Assembly: GCA_964615565.1 (NCBI GenBank)
Contig: CAZTPC010000005.1
Span: 1-55,889 of the forward strand
Direction: 5' to 3'
DNA: 55,889 nucleotides
Source of the DNA: CAZTPC01 sp964615565
Lineage (GTDB): Bacteria > Patescibacteriota > Saccharimonadia > Saccharimonadales > AWTP1-31
The notes beneath the pieces are model-generated. The model saw nothing but the letters and a program-made list of their open reading frames with translations, was not told where the DNA came from and made no database searches. Position numbers and translations under genes: made by a program. Shown one piece after another: positions 38,059-47,354 of the stretch (within the stretch, counting starts at the first letter, position 1; each line of letters starts with the position of its first letter).

Positions 38059-39558
38059 ATGCTCAGTATTCTGAATCTAACCAAGACAAACAAACTAATC
38101 CTAGCTACTTTCGCCTTTTTGGCAGTGTTGGCTACTGGCGGTGGCAGAGCCCATGCCGCAAGCCTTACAGTTTCCGGCGGATGCACGCTTCCTATTGCAA
38201 TTGATTCAGTTAATGCCGGGGCTAACCAGAGTGGTTGTACTGCAACAGGACCGGCTTATGGGACTAGTGACACTATTAATATTCCAGCGGGGACGCAGAC
38301 GTTGACGGCTGATTTACCGCAACTCAACGAATCGGCATCTATTGTTGGCAGCGGAACGGGCACTACTATTGTTAGCGGTGATGCTGGGCAATATCATGGC
38401 TTCAGTGTCTGTGGGAATATTAGTGTGAATATTCAAGATCTAACCGTTACTGCATTCAAGAGATACGCCATTGATTCATGTGTTGATGACTTAACTCTTA
38501 CCAGAATAGATGTTGATGGGCAGGATGTTACAGCAGAGACCGGGAGAATAATTTCTATATATGTACGCGATTCGGGTGCAGATAATACGGTTTCGGTTTC
38601 AAATGTGAGGATTCATGATATTGATATCAGTGCAGACGTTGTTAATTTATTTAACATAGACCAAGAATCGGGAAATACTACAACCGCGGAAATAAACAGT
38701 GTAACAGTAGATCATATAACTAATCACCAAGCAAACTCTGTGATAACGGGATTTTTGATAAGTACTGGCGGTGACTTTTCTGGCGGTGGTGGAACTATGA
38801 ATGCTACAGCAACTAACGTAACCGTAGATAGTCTTATCTCTGACGTTGGCAATGCCAATGCCTTCGGAGGCGTGGCATTTGCAGTAGGAAGTGTCGACGC
38901 AACATCCAATGTTATTATTCGTAACGCAACAGTTACCGGGCTTCGGGGAGGGCTCGGCCAACTTGGTAACGGGAGTACTGCATTTTTCTCCGCCGGTGCA
39001 TCAACAGGAGGTGCTACCAGCCTATCTAAGGTTGAAGTTAGTAATAGTTTGTTCGCAGATAACCTAAGTCTAGGCGTTGCTAATAATTGTTTCAGTGGTG
39101 ATTTCAGCGCAGCATTGGGAGGCAGTGGTCCAGCTACAGGAACAATTATTTCAAATGGTTACAATGTAGCAGATGACGCAACATGCACGAGCTTCACTCA
39201 ACCAGGTGACCTGCAAAACGTTTCCAACATCATCTCCACCCTTGGCCCCCTTCAAAACAACGGTGGTGTAGTACCTACACGTGCTCTTCTTCCTGGTTCT
39301 CCAGCTATCGCTGCCGGAGGCTCAGTGCTTGGTGTAACCACCGACGCCCGTGGTGTTGCCCGACCAAACACATGCCCATCCGTCGGTGCCTACCAATTCG
39401 AAGGCGCTGTCTGTGCAGCAACCACAACCAACGCTAATGCTGGCAGTGCTGCCGCCCCAAACACAGGAGCAAAAACAGCCTCAACCCTTGGTGCGGTCAT
39501 CGCATCCGTCCTGGGTCTTAGTCTTCTTGGCTACACCTTCTCTCGAAAACTTTCGTAA
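38059..39558 (+). CDS. CSLREA/choice-of-anchor-Q surface protein, paralogue 1
   Basis: The 499-residue secreted protein has a signal peptide (MLSILNLTKTNKLILATFAFLAVLATGG..AHA). A CSLREA-like start follows (GGCTLPIAIDSVNAGANQ..DTINIPAGTQTLT), then a beta-helix of parallel repeats (IVGSGTGTTIVSGD...NIQDLTVTAF...DLTLTRIDVDG). The choice-of-anchor-Q end reads LGPLQNNGGVVPTRALLPGSPAIAAGG...TDARGVARPN..PSVGAYQFEG. The C-terminal APNTG, hydrophobic helix and Arg/Lys tail resemble a sorting signal. It likely forms a surface fibre-like beta-helix; the ligand is unknown. A poly-G tract in its promoter suggests on/off switching. Confidence 0.88.
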   Translation: MLSILNLTKTNKLILATFAFLAVLATGGGRAHAASLTVSGGCTLPIAIDSVNAGANQSGCTATGPAYGTSDTINIPAGTQTLTADLPQLNESASIVGSGTGTTIVSGDAGQYHGFSVCGNISVNIQDLTVTAFKRYAIDSCVDDLTLTRIDVDGQDVTAETGRIISIYVRDSGADNTVSVSNVRIHDIDISADVVNLFNIDQESGNTTTAEINSVTVDHITNHQANSVITGFLISTGGDFSGGGGTMNATATNVTVDSLISDVGNANAFGGVAFAVGSVDATSNVIIRNATVTGLRGGLGQLGNGSTAFFSAGASTGGATSLSKVEVSNSLFADNLSLGVANNCFSGDFSAALGGSGPATGTIISNGYNVADDATCTSFTQPGDLQNVSNIISTLGPLQNNGGVVPTRALLPGSPAIAAGGSVLGVTTDARGVARPNTCPSVGAYQFEGAVCAATTTNANAGSAAAPNTGAKTASTLGAVIASVLGLSLLGYTFSRKLS

Positions 39559-39687
39559 TGGGGCTGCTCCCGTAATTGCTGTGCAGTGTGTGGCGGCTAT
39601 GAATATGTGTAAAACATATTGCTTATGTTTGTTTTGTGCCCTACACTACTAGGTAAGTAGTTTAGTTGAGGAAGTTCAACGGACGGT

Positions 39688-42009
39688 ATGAGAACAAACA
39701 TTATGCAAAAAATTAACAGGGCAGTGCTTTTGCTAGTATTGACTGTTCTACTCGTTGCCAACGGACAAACAGTGTTCGCGGCTAATAGTAGTATCGGTCT
39801 GAGCGGCCGGGATTCTGGCAATAGTAGCACCACGCAAATTAGAGCCGGCCAGGACGCCAACTGGGTGCTCGGCTATAATAATGCCAGCAGTAGCCCCGCA
39901 TCTGCGTCCATCACTAATGCTGTACCAACAGGTTCTACATACAATAGCGGAAGCGTACAAGCACCTCCTGGGTGGATAAGCGAGTTTTCTACAGATAACG
40001 GAGCGTCTTACAGTGGTGTAGACCCGGGTGCTTCGGCAACAAACCTTCGATTCAGTAACCCGGTGGTATCCGAACCCGGCAACGGCGCAGGCCAAATTTC
40101 TTCACAGCCACTTACCAGCACTGCTCAGTCAGGAACGGGCGAAGACGCCTACATACCTATCCCTTTCAAGGGTAGATATTTTGGGCTGGTACATCACAGT
40201 ACTCAAGGCGGCAACGAGATCGTATGTTCTTCTCAGATTCCTAATGCTTGTGATAACTATCCAGTAGCCCTAGATCTATCTGGGCAGACCGACTTTTATA
40301 CCTCTATTAACCCTATGACCTATACCGATGTTCAGAATAGCCGTCTGTTTTTTGCAGCACAGCGCGACACTGGCTATGGCATTGTTTGTTGGGATCTAGA
40401 GAACGATCAGTTTTGTGCAGGAAACGGGTATACTCAATTGTCGGCTTCTGGCACCAAACTTGGTCCTGACCAGCCTTCTAGACTTCTCGGTGTAGTGAAG
40501 TCTGGTTCGTGTTTACATGCCTGGGACGTCAACTTGGTTATGTACAGTTTCGATCCAGCAACTTTCGCCACTTCTTGCGGCGGTTTTGGCAATCGCAACC
40601 TGGCCAGTGCCTATAGCCTGCCTACTTACGATCCAAACCAGCATAATGCCATTTCACCCACTTACGGACCGGTAGGCTCTGCAGAGGTGATTGATGGCAA
40701 GATCTATGCACCTGTTAACTACTCGTTCAAGGCGGATTTATTCTCTGCCAACATCGGCGAAAATAGTCGTATTGTTTGTTTCGACCCAGCAGTATCTAAT
40801 GGAGTGTGCTCAGGCTGGTCAACACCAAGTATCGGCGGGTCAGGTTCGTTCACGCAGCTAATCACGGGCATATTTAAAGACGTCAATAGCGCCAACAACC
40901 CTTGTGTGTTTTTTATAGATGCATTCACGGTCACTACACTCACTCGTTGTTACAACAAGTCAACGGGCATTTTCTACAGTGCAAACGCGAACTTGGTTAA
41001 TAACGTCGTTACAGATGCGGCCAACCTGGCAGGCCTCATGGCGTCATACGAAGAAATTCAGACTACAAATAGTGCAGGTGACGACATTACGATTTTTCCA
41101 TTCAGTAAATTTGCTTCGGCCACTAATAGCGGTGCAGCAGGGTGCTACAACTGGGATGATGCCGATGAGTGTGCGGGCTGGGGGAGTAATACCGATGGCG
41201 AAACACTGTGGAGTGCATGGACAGGTTCAACTGCGGTCAACGGTGGCAATACCCGTGATTATGGATACGCTGTAGACGAAACTGGTTGTTTGCTGGGGCT
41301 GGGTGATTCGGGCTGGCTGTGGTCTTTCTCTGCAGATTCTGGCTCGGTCCCATGCCGACGAACTATCTCATCGGTTACCGTTAACCCTGCTGCATACTAC
41401 TGTGACGGAGATGGCAATGTAACTGGCTGGGACAAGATTAAAGTCAGCAATCTTACGTTATCCGACTTCCAGCAAATACTGGTAACGGTGCGCGACAGTA
41501 CTGGAGCAGTTGTGTCTGGATACGACCAGGTCGATATCGTCTCTACTGCAGGCGAGCTCGATATCTCATCTTTGCCATACTCGGGTAATACCCAAGACAT
41601 TAGCGTAGATGTATTATTCGTGGCACTCAACAACAATCCATGGAGTGGCGACGTCGTGCCTGTTGCATCGGTAACCTTCCAAGGTGACGATGCCCAGATT
41701 TGCTACCAAACGGTAGCGCAAGATGATTGTAATGTACCTACTATCACCAATACTGCCAACAGTATTACCACGCAGCTGAACGATGACACCACCGACACAC
41801 AGACTGCTAGCTATAGTCTTGGCTTAGTGCTATCGAGCGGTAAAGTTTGTGGGGTGGCAACGACCCAGCCTAATGGTGCTAGTACCTCGCCTTTAGCCGT
41901 TACCGGCCAAACGGCGCTCAGGGGGCTGATTGTGCTGTTGATCGTGTCTGCGAGTACAGCCTTGTACGCATCAAAAAAGAAGCTCCATACCCGCTATTAC
42001 CGCCGCTAG
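39688..42009 (+). CDS. Large exported protein with DUF11-like N-terminus
   Basis: The 773-residue protein has a signal peptide (KINRAVLLLVLTVLLVANGQTVFA). A DUF11-like domain follows (WVLGYNNASSSPASASITNAVPTGSTYNSGS..PPGW), then a large repeat-rich region that looks like a propeller (FKGRYFGLVHHS; QNSRLFFAAQRDTGYGIVCWD; SAEVIDGKIYAPVNYS; RIVCFDP) with many Cys. The LAVTG-hydrophobic-KKK C-terminus is like a sorting signal. ACGGACGG precedes the ATG at 39688; an ATG five codons later is possible. No family name is certain for the central part. It sits between two CSLREA paralogues. Confidence 0.75.
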   Translation: MRTNIMQKINRAVLLLVLTVLLVANGQTVFAANSSIGLSGRDSGNSSTTQIRAGQDANWVLGYNNASSSPASASITNAVPTGSTYNSGSVQAPPGWISEFSTDNGASYSGVDPGASATNLRFSNPVVSEPGNGAGQISSQPLTSTAQSGTGEDAYIPIPFKGRYFGLVHHSTQGGNEIVCSSQIPNACDNYPVALDLSGQTDFYTSINPMTYTDVQNSRLFFAAQRDTGYGIVCWDLENDQFCAGNGYTQLSASGTKLGPDQPSRLLGVVKSGSCLHAWDVNLVMYSFDPATFATSCGGFGNRNLASAYSLPTYDPNQHNAISPTYGPVGSAEVIDGKIYAPVNYSFKADLFSANIGENSRIVCFDPAVSNGVCSGWSTPSIGGSGSFTQLITGIFKDVNSANNPCVFFIDAFTVTTLTRCYNKSTGIFYSANANLVNNVVTDAANLAGLMASYEEIQTTNSAGDDITIFPFSKFASATNSGAAGCYNWDDADECAGWGSNTDGETLWSAWTGSTAVNGGNTRDYGYAVDETGCLLGLGDSGWLWSFSADSGSVPCRRTISSVTVNPAAYYCDGDGNVTGWDKIKVSNLTLSDFQQILVTVRDSTGAVVSGYDQVDIVSTAGELDISSLPYSGNTQDISVDVLFVALNNNPWSGDVVPVASVTFQGDDAQICYQTVAQDDCNVPTITNTANSITTQLNDDTTDTQTASYSLGLVLSSGKVCGVATTQPNGASTSPLAVTGQTALRGLIVLLIVSASTALYASKKKLHTRYYRR

Positions 42010-42059
42010 ATCCTAGATGCTACAATAAACACAAGCATAAACAACAAACAGGAACCCTA

Positions 42060-43802
42060 ATGCAAAGTATCCTCGAACTTACCAAAACAAACAAAATAAT
42101 CCTAGCCACTTTCGCCTTCTTAGTAGTGCTTGCTTTTGGCAGTGGCAGAGCTCACGCGGCAACACTGAACGTCTCTGGCGGCTGCACTCTGGAAGTTGCG
42201 ATCGACTCTGTTAACGCTGCTGCTAACCAGTCGGGCTGTACTGCAACGGGTGCAGCGTATGGCACAAACGATACGATTAACTTGCCGAGTGGGACCATTA
42301 CACTGACCGCAGATCTTCCGATTATTGTTAACAAATCGCTTTCGGTCATTGGTGCAGGCAAGGGCTCAACTATCATTGATGCCAATGGCCATGCCGGCTT
42401 TTTCGCTGACCCGGATCCAGGTCCAGAAGGTGCACGAGATCACGAATTCATAGGCCTTACCATTACAGGTGCAATTCCCATGGCAATCGCTACGGTATTT
42501 TCTGGCACAACAACACTTGATAGCGTCGAGATAACCGACTCTGCGCTGGGGGCATTCTTAAGCGCTATCCATGTGAATGTTAAGAACTCAACCATTACAG
42601 ATAATATCAATGCCGGTACGGTCGGCAACCTTTTTGGTGGTGAATTTGGCACTGAATTTGCGGGTCTGGCAGTATTGATTCGTGCAGCAGGGCCAACTGA
42701 TATCCCATCTGCTGACGTCCAAGACAATATTGTAAGTAATAACTCTGCAGAGTCTGCTGGTCTATATATAAGATCTTTCTTCGAAACTAATACTGGAGAT
42801 GCAGATGCTATTGAAGTGAATATCGAGCGTACAACGGTTGCTGATAATACTGCGGAAAAGTGGGGCGGTATAATGATTTTTGAACAGGGCGGTACAGTAT
42901 CTACGGCAGGCACAACCTTTACCATGGATTCCGTTACGGTCTCCGGCAACTCGGTAGAAGTAGTCACTGCCGTGCCGCTAGTTGATCCATTCCAGTCGCA
43001 CATTGACATAGCAGGCATGATCTTTAATGGCAATCTGGCCAACGAGCAGAACATCACTAATCTTACGTCCGCGAATAACACGGTTGTAAATAATCTTGAC
43101 GATCAAGTAACTATTGCTGGATTCATGGCCAACTTAACTGCCGACAGCGCTGACTTAACATTTACTAACGCCACTATCGTAGGTAATGAGGCTACTCAAG
43201 CAGATGCAGGAGCGTTCTATAATTCATTCATAACAAGTGGAAATAATCCAAGCTTCTTGGTAAGTCACGTCGCTCCGTTCGTACCAAATTTAGAGAATGG
43301 AGCAAGTGCTCAGAATAGCTTAATCGCTGGTAACTCGCGAAACGGCGTAAATGGTAGTTGCGCTCAAGGAGATAAAGCAGCATTTGGCTTATCTGGCCCC
43401 ATGGACCTTACCCCGCTAAACCTTGGCAACAACATCACCGACGACCCGTTTTGTACCGGCTATACGGTAGTACCGAATATTCTTTCGACTCTCGGCCCAC
43501 TACAAGACAATGGCGGACCCGTAGAAACTATTGCACTCCTTCCTGGCTCACCGGCAATCGCTGCGGGTGGTGCAGTTCTTGGTGTTTCAACTGATGCTCG
43601 GGGCATTGCACGATCTGCTTCGCATTGGGACGTAGGTGCGTATCAAACTGTATTGGGAGATTCTACTAATGGCTCAGGAAATGGTGCAGCAAACGCTGCC
43701 GCACCTAACACTGGAGCAAAAACTGTTTCAACCATGCTGGCTGTCATGGCCTCAGTCCTTGGTCTTCCTATCCTTGGCTACGCCGTCAAAAAACGGGCTT
43801 AG
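42060..43802 (+). CDS. CSLREA/choice-of-anchor-Q surface protein, paralogue 2
   Basis: The 580-residue paralogue has the same order: signal peptide, GGCTLEVAIDSVNAAANQSGCTATG start, parallel beta-helix with many polar loops, choice-of-anchor-Q end (LGPLQDNGGPVETIALLPGSPAIAAGG) and APNTG-type C-terminus. The beta-helix part is longer than in paralogues 1 and 3 and differs strongly, while both ends are conserved, as expected if the middle is the variable, ligand-exposed region. A TACAAT -10 (42021-42026) and AGGA lead in. Its 3' end is part of a perfect 226-bp direct repeat. Confidence 0.88.
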   Translation: MQSILELTKTNKIILATFAFLVVLAFGSGRAHAATLNVSGGCTLEVAIDSVNAAANQSGCTATGAAYGTNDTINLPSGTITLTADLPIIVNKSLSVIGAGKGSTIIDANGHAGFFADPDPGPEGARDHEFIGLTITGAIPMAIATVFSGTTTLDSVEITDSALGAFLSAIHVNVKNSTITDNINAGTVGNLFGGEFGTEFAGLAVLIRAAGPTDIPSADVQDNIVSNNSAESAGLYIRSFFETNTGDADAIEVNIERTTVADNTAEKWGGIMIFEQGGTVSTAGTTFTMDSVTVSGNSVEVVTAVPLVDPFQSHIDIAGMIFNGNLANEQNITNLTSANNTVVNNLDDQVTIAGFMANLTADSADLTFTNATIVGNEATQADAGAFYNSFITSGNNPSFLVSHVAPFVPNLENGASAQNSLIAGNSRNGVNGSCAQGDKAAFGLSGPMDLTPLNLGNNITDDPFCTGYTVVPNILSTLGPLQDNGGPVETIALLPGSPAIAAGGAVLGVSTDARGIARSASHWDVGAYQTVLGDSTNGSGNGAANAAAPNTGAKTVSTMLAVMASVLGLPILGYAVKKRA

Positions 43803-43920
43803 TGTTACAATAACCTTAAGCATAAATAAAAACAGGAACCACCTCCATGCAGAGCATCTTAGGATCGATCAATAACCTCAGTAAAACAAACAAACTAATT
43901 TTGGCAGCCTTCGCCTTCTT
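43695..43920 (+). repeat. 226-bp direct repeat, copy 1
   Basis: This segment holds the C-terminal codons of paralogue 2, the 44-bp intergenic promoter region and the signal-peptide codons of paralogue 3. It is identical by eye to copy 2, which lies exactly 1538 bp downstream. Confidence 0.92.
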
Positions 43921-45340
43921 CGCAGTTCTTGCATTTGGCGGGAGCAGAGCCCATGCAGCTACACTGAATGTAACTGGCGGCTGTACGCTCCCGATCGCAA
44001 TCAACTCCGTCAATGCAGGCAGTGATCAGTCAGGCTGTACGGCGACAGGAAGTTACGGTACAGATGACAATATTAGTATTCCAGCAAGCACCATTACACT
44101 AACAGCTGACTTGCCGCTGATAACTGTGCCCGTATATATTGACGGAACAGGTATGAGCCAAACAACCATCGATGGGAATAATGGACAGTATTCTGTTTTC
44201 AAATCGAATAATTCAACTTTATTTGAACTTACTGATCTGAGGATAACTGCTTTTGAAGATTGCGCGATAGAAACAACTGATACTAACGTATCACTTAGTG
44301 ATATTGATATTGATGGCAACAATGTAGTCGGGAGTATCTGTGGAGTTAAGGTTTTATCGGGCGGTAGTTCAATCACATACGATTCAGACAATCTATACAT
44401 ACATGATTTTAATGAGTCGGGCGGAGGTTACATAGAAGGTATCCGCGTAAGTACGAGTGGTGGTGGAATAGTTGACGTTGACCTCCGAAACACAACTCTA
44501 TCAAGCCTGCATGCGTTAACTGGCGGAATAAATGGAATCTTCTTTGCACCAGGTTTTGAAGGCACAGGAGGGGGGAGTGTTACGGCGGTAATTACAAATA
44601 CTACAGTAGATGACCTGACCAGTACTGGCATAACAGCACCTTTTGCGAATATTGCAGGAGCCAATGGGGCAAATGCGACCACGACTACTGTGGTAAATAA
44701 CATAACAATTACTGGCACACGGGGTGTGCCTGGCAGTGGACCATTGACGGGCATCGAAACGGCTGCATTTTATGCCGTAGGATTTTCACTTGGCCCAACA
44801 GATACTGCTAATGTGAATGTATCTATTAGCAATAGCCTCATGGCTGACAATATGAATAGTACTTCATCTTCTAATTGTAGTCAGGGCAATCTATCTTCTG
44901 TGTTTAGTGGCGTAGGAATAGTAAACACTTCTTTCACATCTCTAGGACATAACATATCCGATGATAATACCTGTGGATTTACTCAGATTGGTGACCAACA
45001 AAATATAAACAATATTATAGCCACTTTAGGTACGCTTCAAAATAATGGTGGTTCGGTTCCTACCCGGGCTTTACTGCCGGGTTCGCCAGCAATTTCAGCA
45101 GGTGGCGCTGTACTTGGCGTAACTACAGACGCACGTGGTGTAGCACGCCCAAACAATTGTCCATCCGTCGGTGCTTTCCAATTCGAAGGAGCGGTCTGCG
45201 CCGCAACCACAACCAACGCCAATGCTGGCGGTGCTGCCGCACCTAACACTGGAGCAAAAACTGTTTCAACCATGCTGGCTGTCATGGCCTCAGTCCTTGG
45301 TCTTCCTATCCTTGGCTACGCCGTCAAAAAACGGGCTTAG
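43847..45340 (+). CDS. CSLREA/choice-of-anchor-Q surface protein, paralogue 3 (repeat-flanked cassette)
   Basis: The 497-residue paralogue keeps the signal peptide (MQSILGSINNLSKTNKLILAAFAFFAVLAFG), GGCTLPIAINSVNAGSDQSGCTATG, a beta-helix and the anchor-Q end (LGTLQNNGGSVPTRALLPGSPAISAGG...PSVGAFQFEG), and ends in APNTG plus a hydrophobic helix. Its central beta-helix resembles paralogue 1 more than its neighbours. It is bracketed by the 226-bp direct repeats and can be lost or gained as a unit. The promoter TACAAT (43806-43811) and AGGA are inside the repeat. Confidence 0.88.
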   Translation: MQSILGSINNLSKTNKLILAAFAFFAVLAFGGSRAHAATLNVTGGCTLPIAINSVNAGSDQSGCTATGSYGTDDNISIPASTITLTADLPLITVPVYIDGTGMSQTTIDGNNGQYSVFKSNNSTLFELTDLRITAFEDCAIETTDTNVSLSDIDIDGNNVVGSICGVKVLSGGSSITYDSDNLYIHDFNESGGGYIEGIRVSTSGGGIVDVDLRNTTLSSLHALTGGINGIFFAPGFEGTGGGSVTAVITNTTVDDLTSTGITAPFANIAGANGANATTTTVVNNITITGTRGVPGSGPLTGIETAAFYAVGFSLGPTDTANVNVSISNSLMADNMNSTSSSNCSQGNLSSVFSGVGIVNTSFTSLGHNISDDNTCGFTQIGDQQNINNIIATLGTLQNNGGSVPTRALLPGSPAISAGGAVLGVTTDARGVARPNNCPSVGAFQFEGAVCAATTTNANAGGAAAPNTGAKTVSTMLAVMASVLGLPILGYAVKKRA

Positions 45341-45458
45341 TGTTACAATAACCTTAAGCATAAATAAAAACAGGAACCACCTCCATGCAGAGCATCTTAG
45401 GATCGATCAATAACCTCAGTAAAACAAACAAACTAATTTTGGCAGCCTTCGCCTTCTT
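45233..45458 (+). repeat. 226-bp direct repeat, copy 2
   Basis: This is identical to 43695-43920. It spans the C-terminal codons of paralogue 3, the intergenic promoter and the signal-peptide codons of paralogue 4. Confidence 0.92.
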
Positions 45459-47082
45459 GGCGGTGCTGGCCTTTGGTTCGGGTCGGGCGCATGCGGCGAC
45501 ACTAGCAGTGGACGTTAACTGCACATTAAATGATGCAATAAGGGTCACAAACGAAGGTACCAATGGTTACGGCTGCGTAAAGACAGGTGCAGCTTATGGA
45601 ACCAACGATACAATTAATATTCCGGCAGGAACGGTTACACTAACTGAAAACATGAACTCGTTTACTTCTGGTGCGGATATCATTGTCCAGGGCGCAGGCA
45701 AGTCATCAACAATCATTGACGCGAACGGTTTCCGTGGCTTCACAGCTAACGCCGCAAACACCATCGATAAAACGCTCAATGGATTTAAAATAATTGATGC
45801 CTCGCCCTACGCAATTGATATAAACGCTGCTCACGACATAATAATTGATGATGTGGAGGTAGAGAATTCCGGCTTTGGTATCAGAATTGAAGCAGTACAT
45901 ATCACTGTGACCAATTCGAATATCCATGACAATGTTGCAACAGGTAATTCCGTTGGGTTGTACCTAATTGCTAATGCAGTCAATAGTACTGATGACATTT
46001 CAATAACCGTTACAGATTCTCAAGTCAATAATAACTCGGGTGCTGAAGTTGATGAAGTGGCTGGTCTGTATGTTGAAGCTAATTCAGCTACAGCAGCTTC
46101 ATTAGCATTAACTATAGAACGAACAACCGTTATGGATAATCATTCCATAGGTGATGCAGGTGCTCGCGTTGAGTATAAGCAGAACAGTGCTTTAGCAGAC
46201 ATTAGAATAGATGCGGTTACGGTCGCTGGAAATATCTCGCAGCCGACACAGGCATCAAGCAGTGGCAACCCCTTTCAGCCTGCCTATGTCACCGGTTTTA
46301 ATCTTGGCGTCGCCAATATCAACCCTGGCTTGAACTTAACAAATGTGACGGTCGTGAATAATCAAGCTATTAACGAGTTTGATAACCACGCTTCTGTCAG
46401 TGGGTTTTTCGGATTACTCATTAACGCGCCTGAAAAAATAAACTTCACTAATTCTACTGTTGTAGGCAACAGTGTGACACAAACTACGCCTAGTCCTTTT
46501 GGCTCAATTCCGGCATTCTTCATCATTGGTGCGACTCTGGATGGCAACAGTCAGCCAATCAATGCTGAATCGGGTGGCTCTGCTCAGAACAGCCTAATAG
46601 CTCACAATACTTTTAACGGCAATAGCTATAGTTGTCGATCTGATTTCGATGGTTCTGCTCTTGGTCTGAGTGGCAGTTATGACCTAACACCCGAGAACCT
46701 CGGAAATAATATGGCCGATGATCCAAAGTGCACCGACTATACGATCGTTCCTAACTTATATGACACCATAGAGCACGAAGTTGCAGATAACGGAGGCCCC
46801 GTACCAACAATTAAGCTCCTTCCTGGTTCCCCTGCAATAAACGCGGGCGGACAAGTGCTGGGTATAACAACCGATGCTCGCGGTGTAGCTCGGACTGGTT
46901 ATTACAGTGTAGGTGCCTACCAGGGTGTTCTTGGAGACCAAACCCAGAATCCTTCATCTACTGGCACTGCTGCTGCACCAGACACTGGTTTGAGTCCTAC
47001 ACCTGTCTTGAACGGTGTAATTGCGATGATCTCAGGATTTAGCATGCTTATTTTTATAGCCAAGCAATACGCTAAAGAATAG
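45385..47082 (+). CDS. CSLREA/choice-of-anchor-Q surface protein, paralogue 4
   Basis: The 565-residue paralogue has the shared signal peptide, a CSLREA-like start (NCTLNDAIRVTNEGTNGYGCVKTG), a long beta-helix and the anchor-Q end (NGGPVPTIKLLPGSPAINAGGQVLGITTDARGVAR). It finishes with APDTG and a divergent hydrophobic helix (LIFIAKQYAKE) that lacks the strong Arg/Lys tail, so its C-terminus has a different origin from paralogues 2 and 3. Its 5' end lies in the second 226-bp repeat. Confidence 0.88.
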   Translation: MQSILGSINNLSKTNKLILAAFAFLAVLAFGSGRAHAATLAVDVNCTLNDAIRVTNEGTNGYGCVKTGAAYGTNDTINIPAGTVTLTENMNSFTSGADIIVQGAGKSSTIIDANGFRGFTANAANTIDKTLNGFKIIDASPYAIDINAAHDIIIDDVEVENSGFGIRIEAVHITVTNSNIHDNVATGNSVGLYLIANAVNSTDDISITVTDSQVNNNSGAEVDEVAGLYVEANSATAASLALTIERTTVMDNHSIGDAGARVEYKQNSALADIRIDAVTVAGNISQPTQASSSGNPFQPAYVTGFNLGVANINPGLNLTNVTVVNNQAINEFDNHASVSGFFGLLINAPEKINFTNSTVVGNSVTQTTPSPFGSIPAFFIIGATLDGNSQPINAESGGSAQNSLIAHNTFNGNSYSCRSDFDGSALGLSGSYDLTPENLGNNMADDPKCTDYTIVPNLYDTIEHEVADNGGPVPTIKLLPGSPAINAGGQVLGITTDARGVARTGYYSVGAYQGVLGDQTQNPSSTGTAAAPDTGLSPTPVLNGVIAMISGFSMLIFIAKQYAKE

Positions 47083-47110
47083 TTGCATGCATCGAAAAGA
47101 ATAGTAAACT
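47083..47110 (+). promoter_or_regulatory. Promoter of the 47117 gene, leaderless type
   Basis: TTGCAT (47083-47088), a 16-bp spacer and TAAACT (47105-47110) end 6 nt before the ATG at 47117. Confidence 0.5.
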
Positions 47111-47116
47111 AGTAAC

Positions 47117-47353
47117 ATGTTAGAACAGATTGGGGAAGCAGATCTTGCGGCGGCGGCCAATGGATTTGCTGCTCCTGAAAGAATTAGTATGACCCCTGAA
47201 ATGCTCGATATTCATATAGGCATGACGTACGAGCAGAGTTTGGATTGGGCTCAGCGTGAATTCGAAAGACTAGGTGCTATTCCCTTCGATTTACGTACAA
47301 CACAAGACCATGCTCTTTTCGAAGATGTTTCGATGCTACTACTAGCTGAATAG
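47117..47353 (+). CDS. Small hypothetical protein
   Basis: This 78-residue acidic soluble protein has an Ala-rich N-terminal stretch and a helix with MTYEQSLDWAQREFERLGAIPFDLRTTQDHALFED. No signal peptide, membrane helix or known motif is present. The start follows a -10 by 6 nt. It ends 1 nt from the convergent gene at 47355. I do not recognise it. Confidence 0.65.
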   Translation: MLEQIGEADLAAAANGFAAPERISMTPEMLDIHIGMTYEQSLDWAQREFERLGAIPFDLRTTQDHALFEDVSMLLLAE

Positions 47354-47354
47354 A

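Noticed and set aside
42440..43081. Long 213-codon minus-strand frame
   Set aside because: It lies entirely inside surface paralogue 2, whose signal peptide, domain order and promoter are convincing; the antisense frame has none of these.
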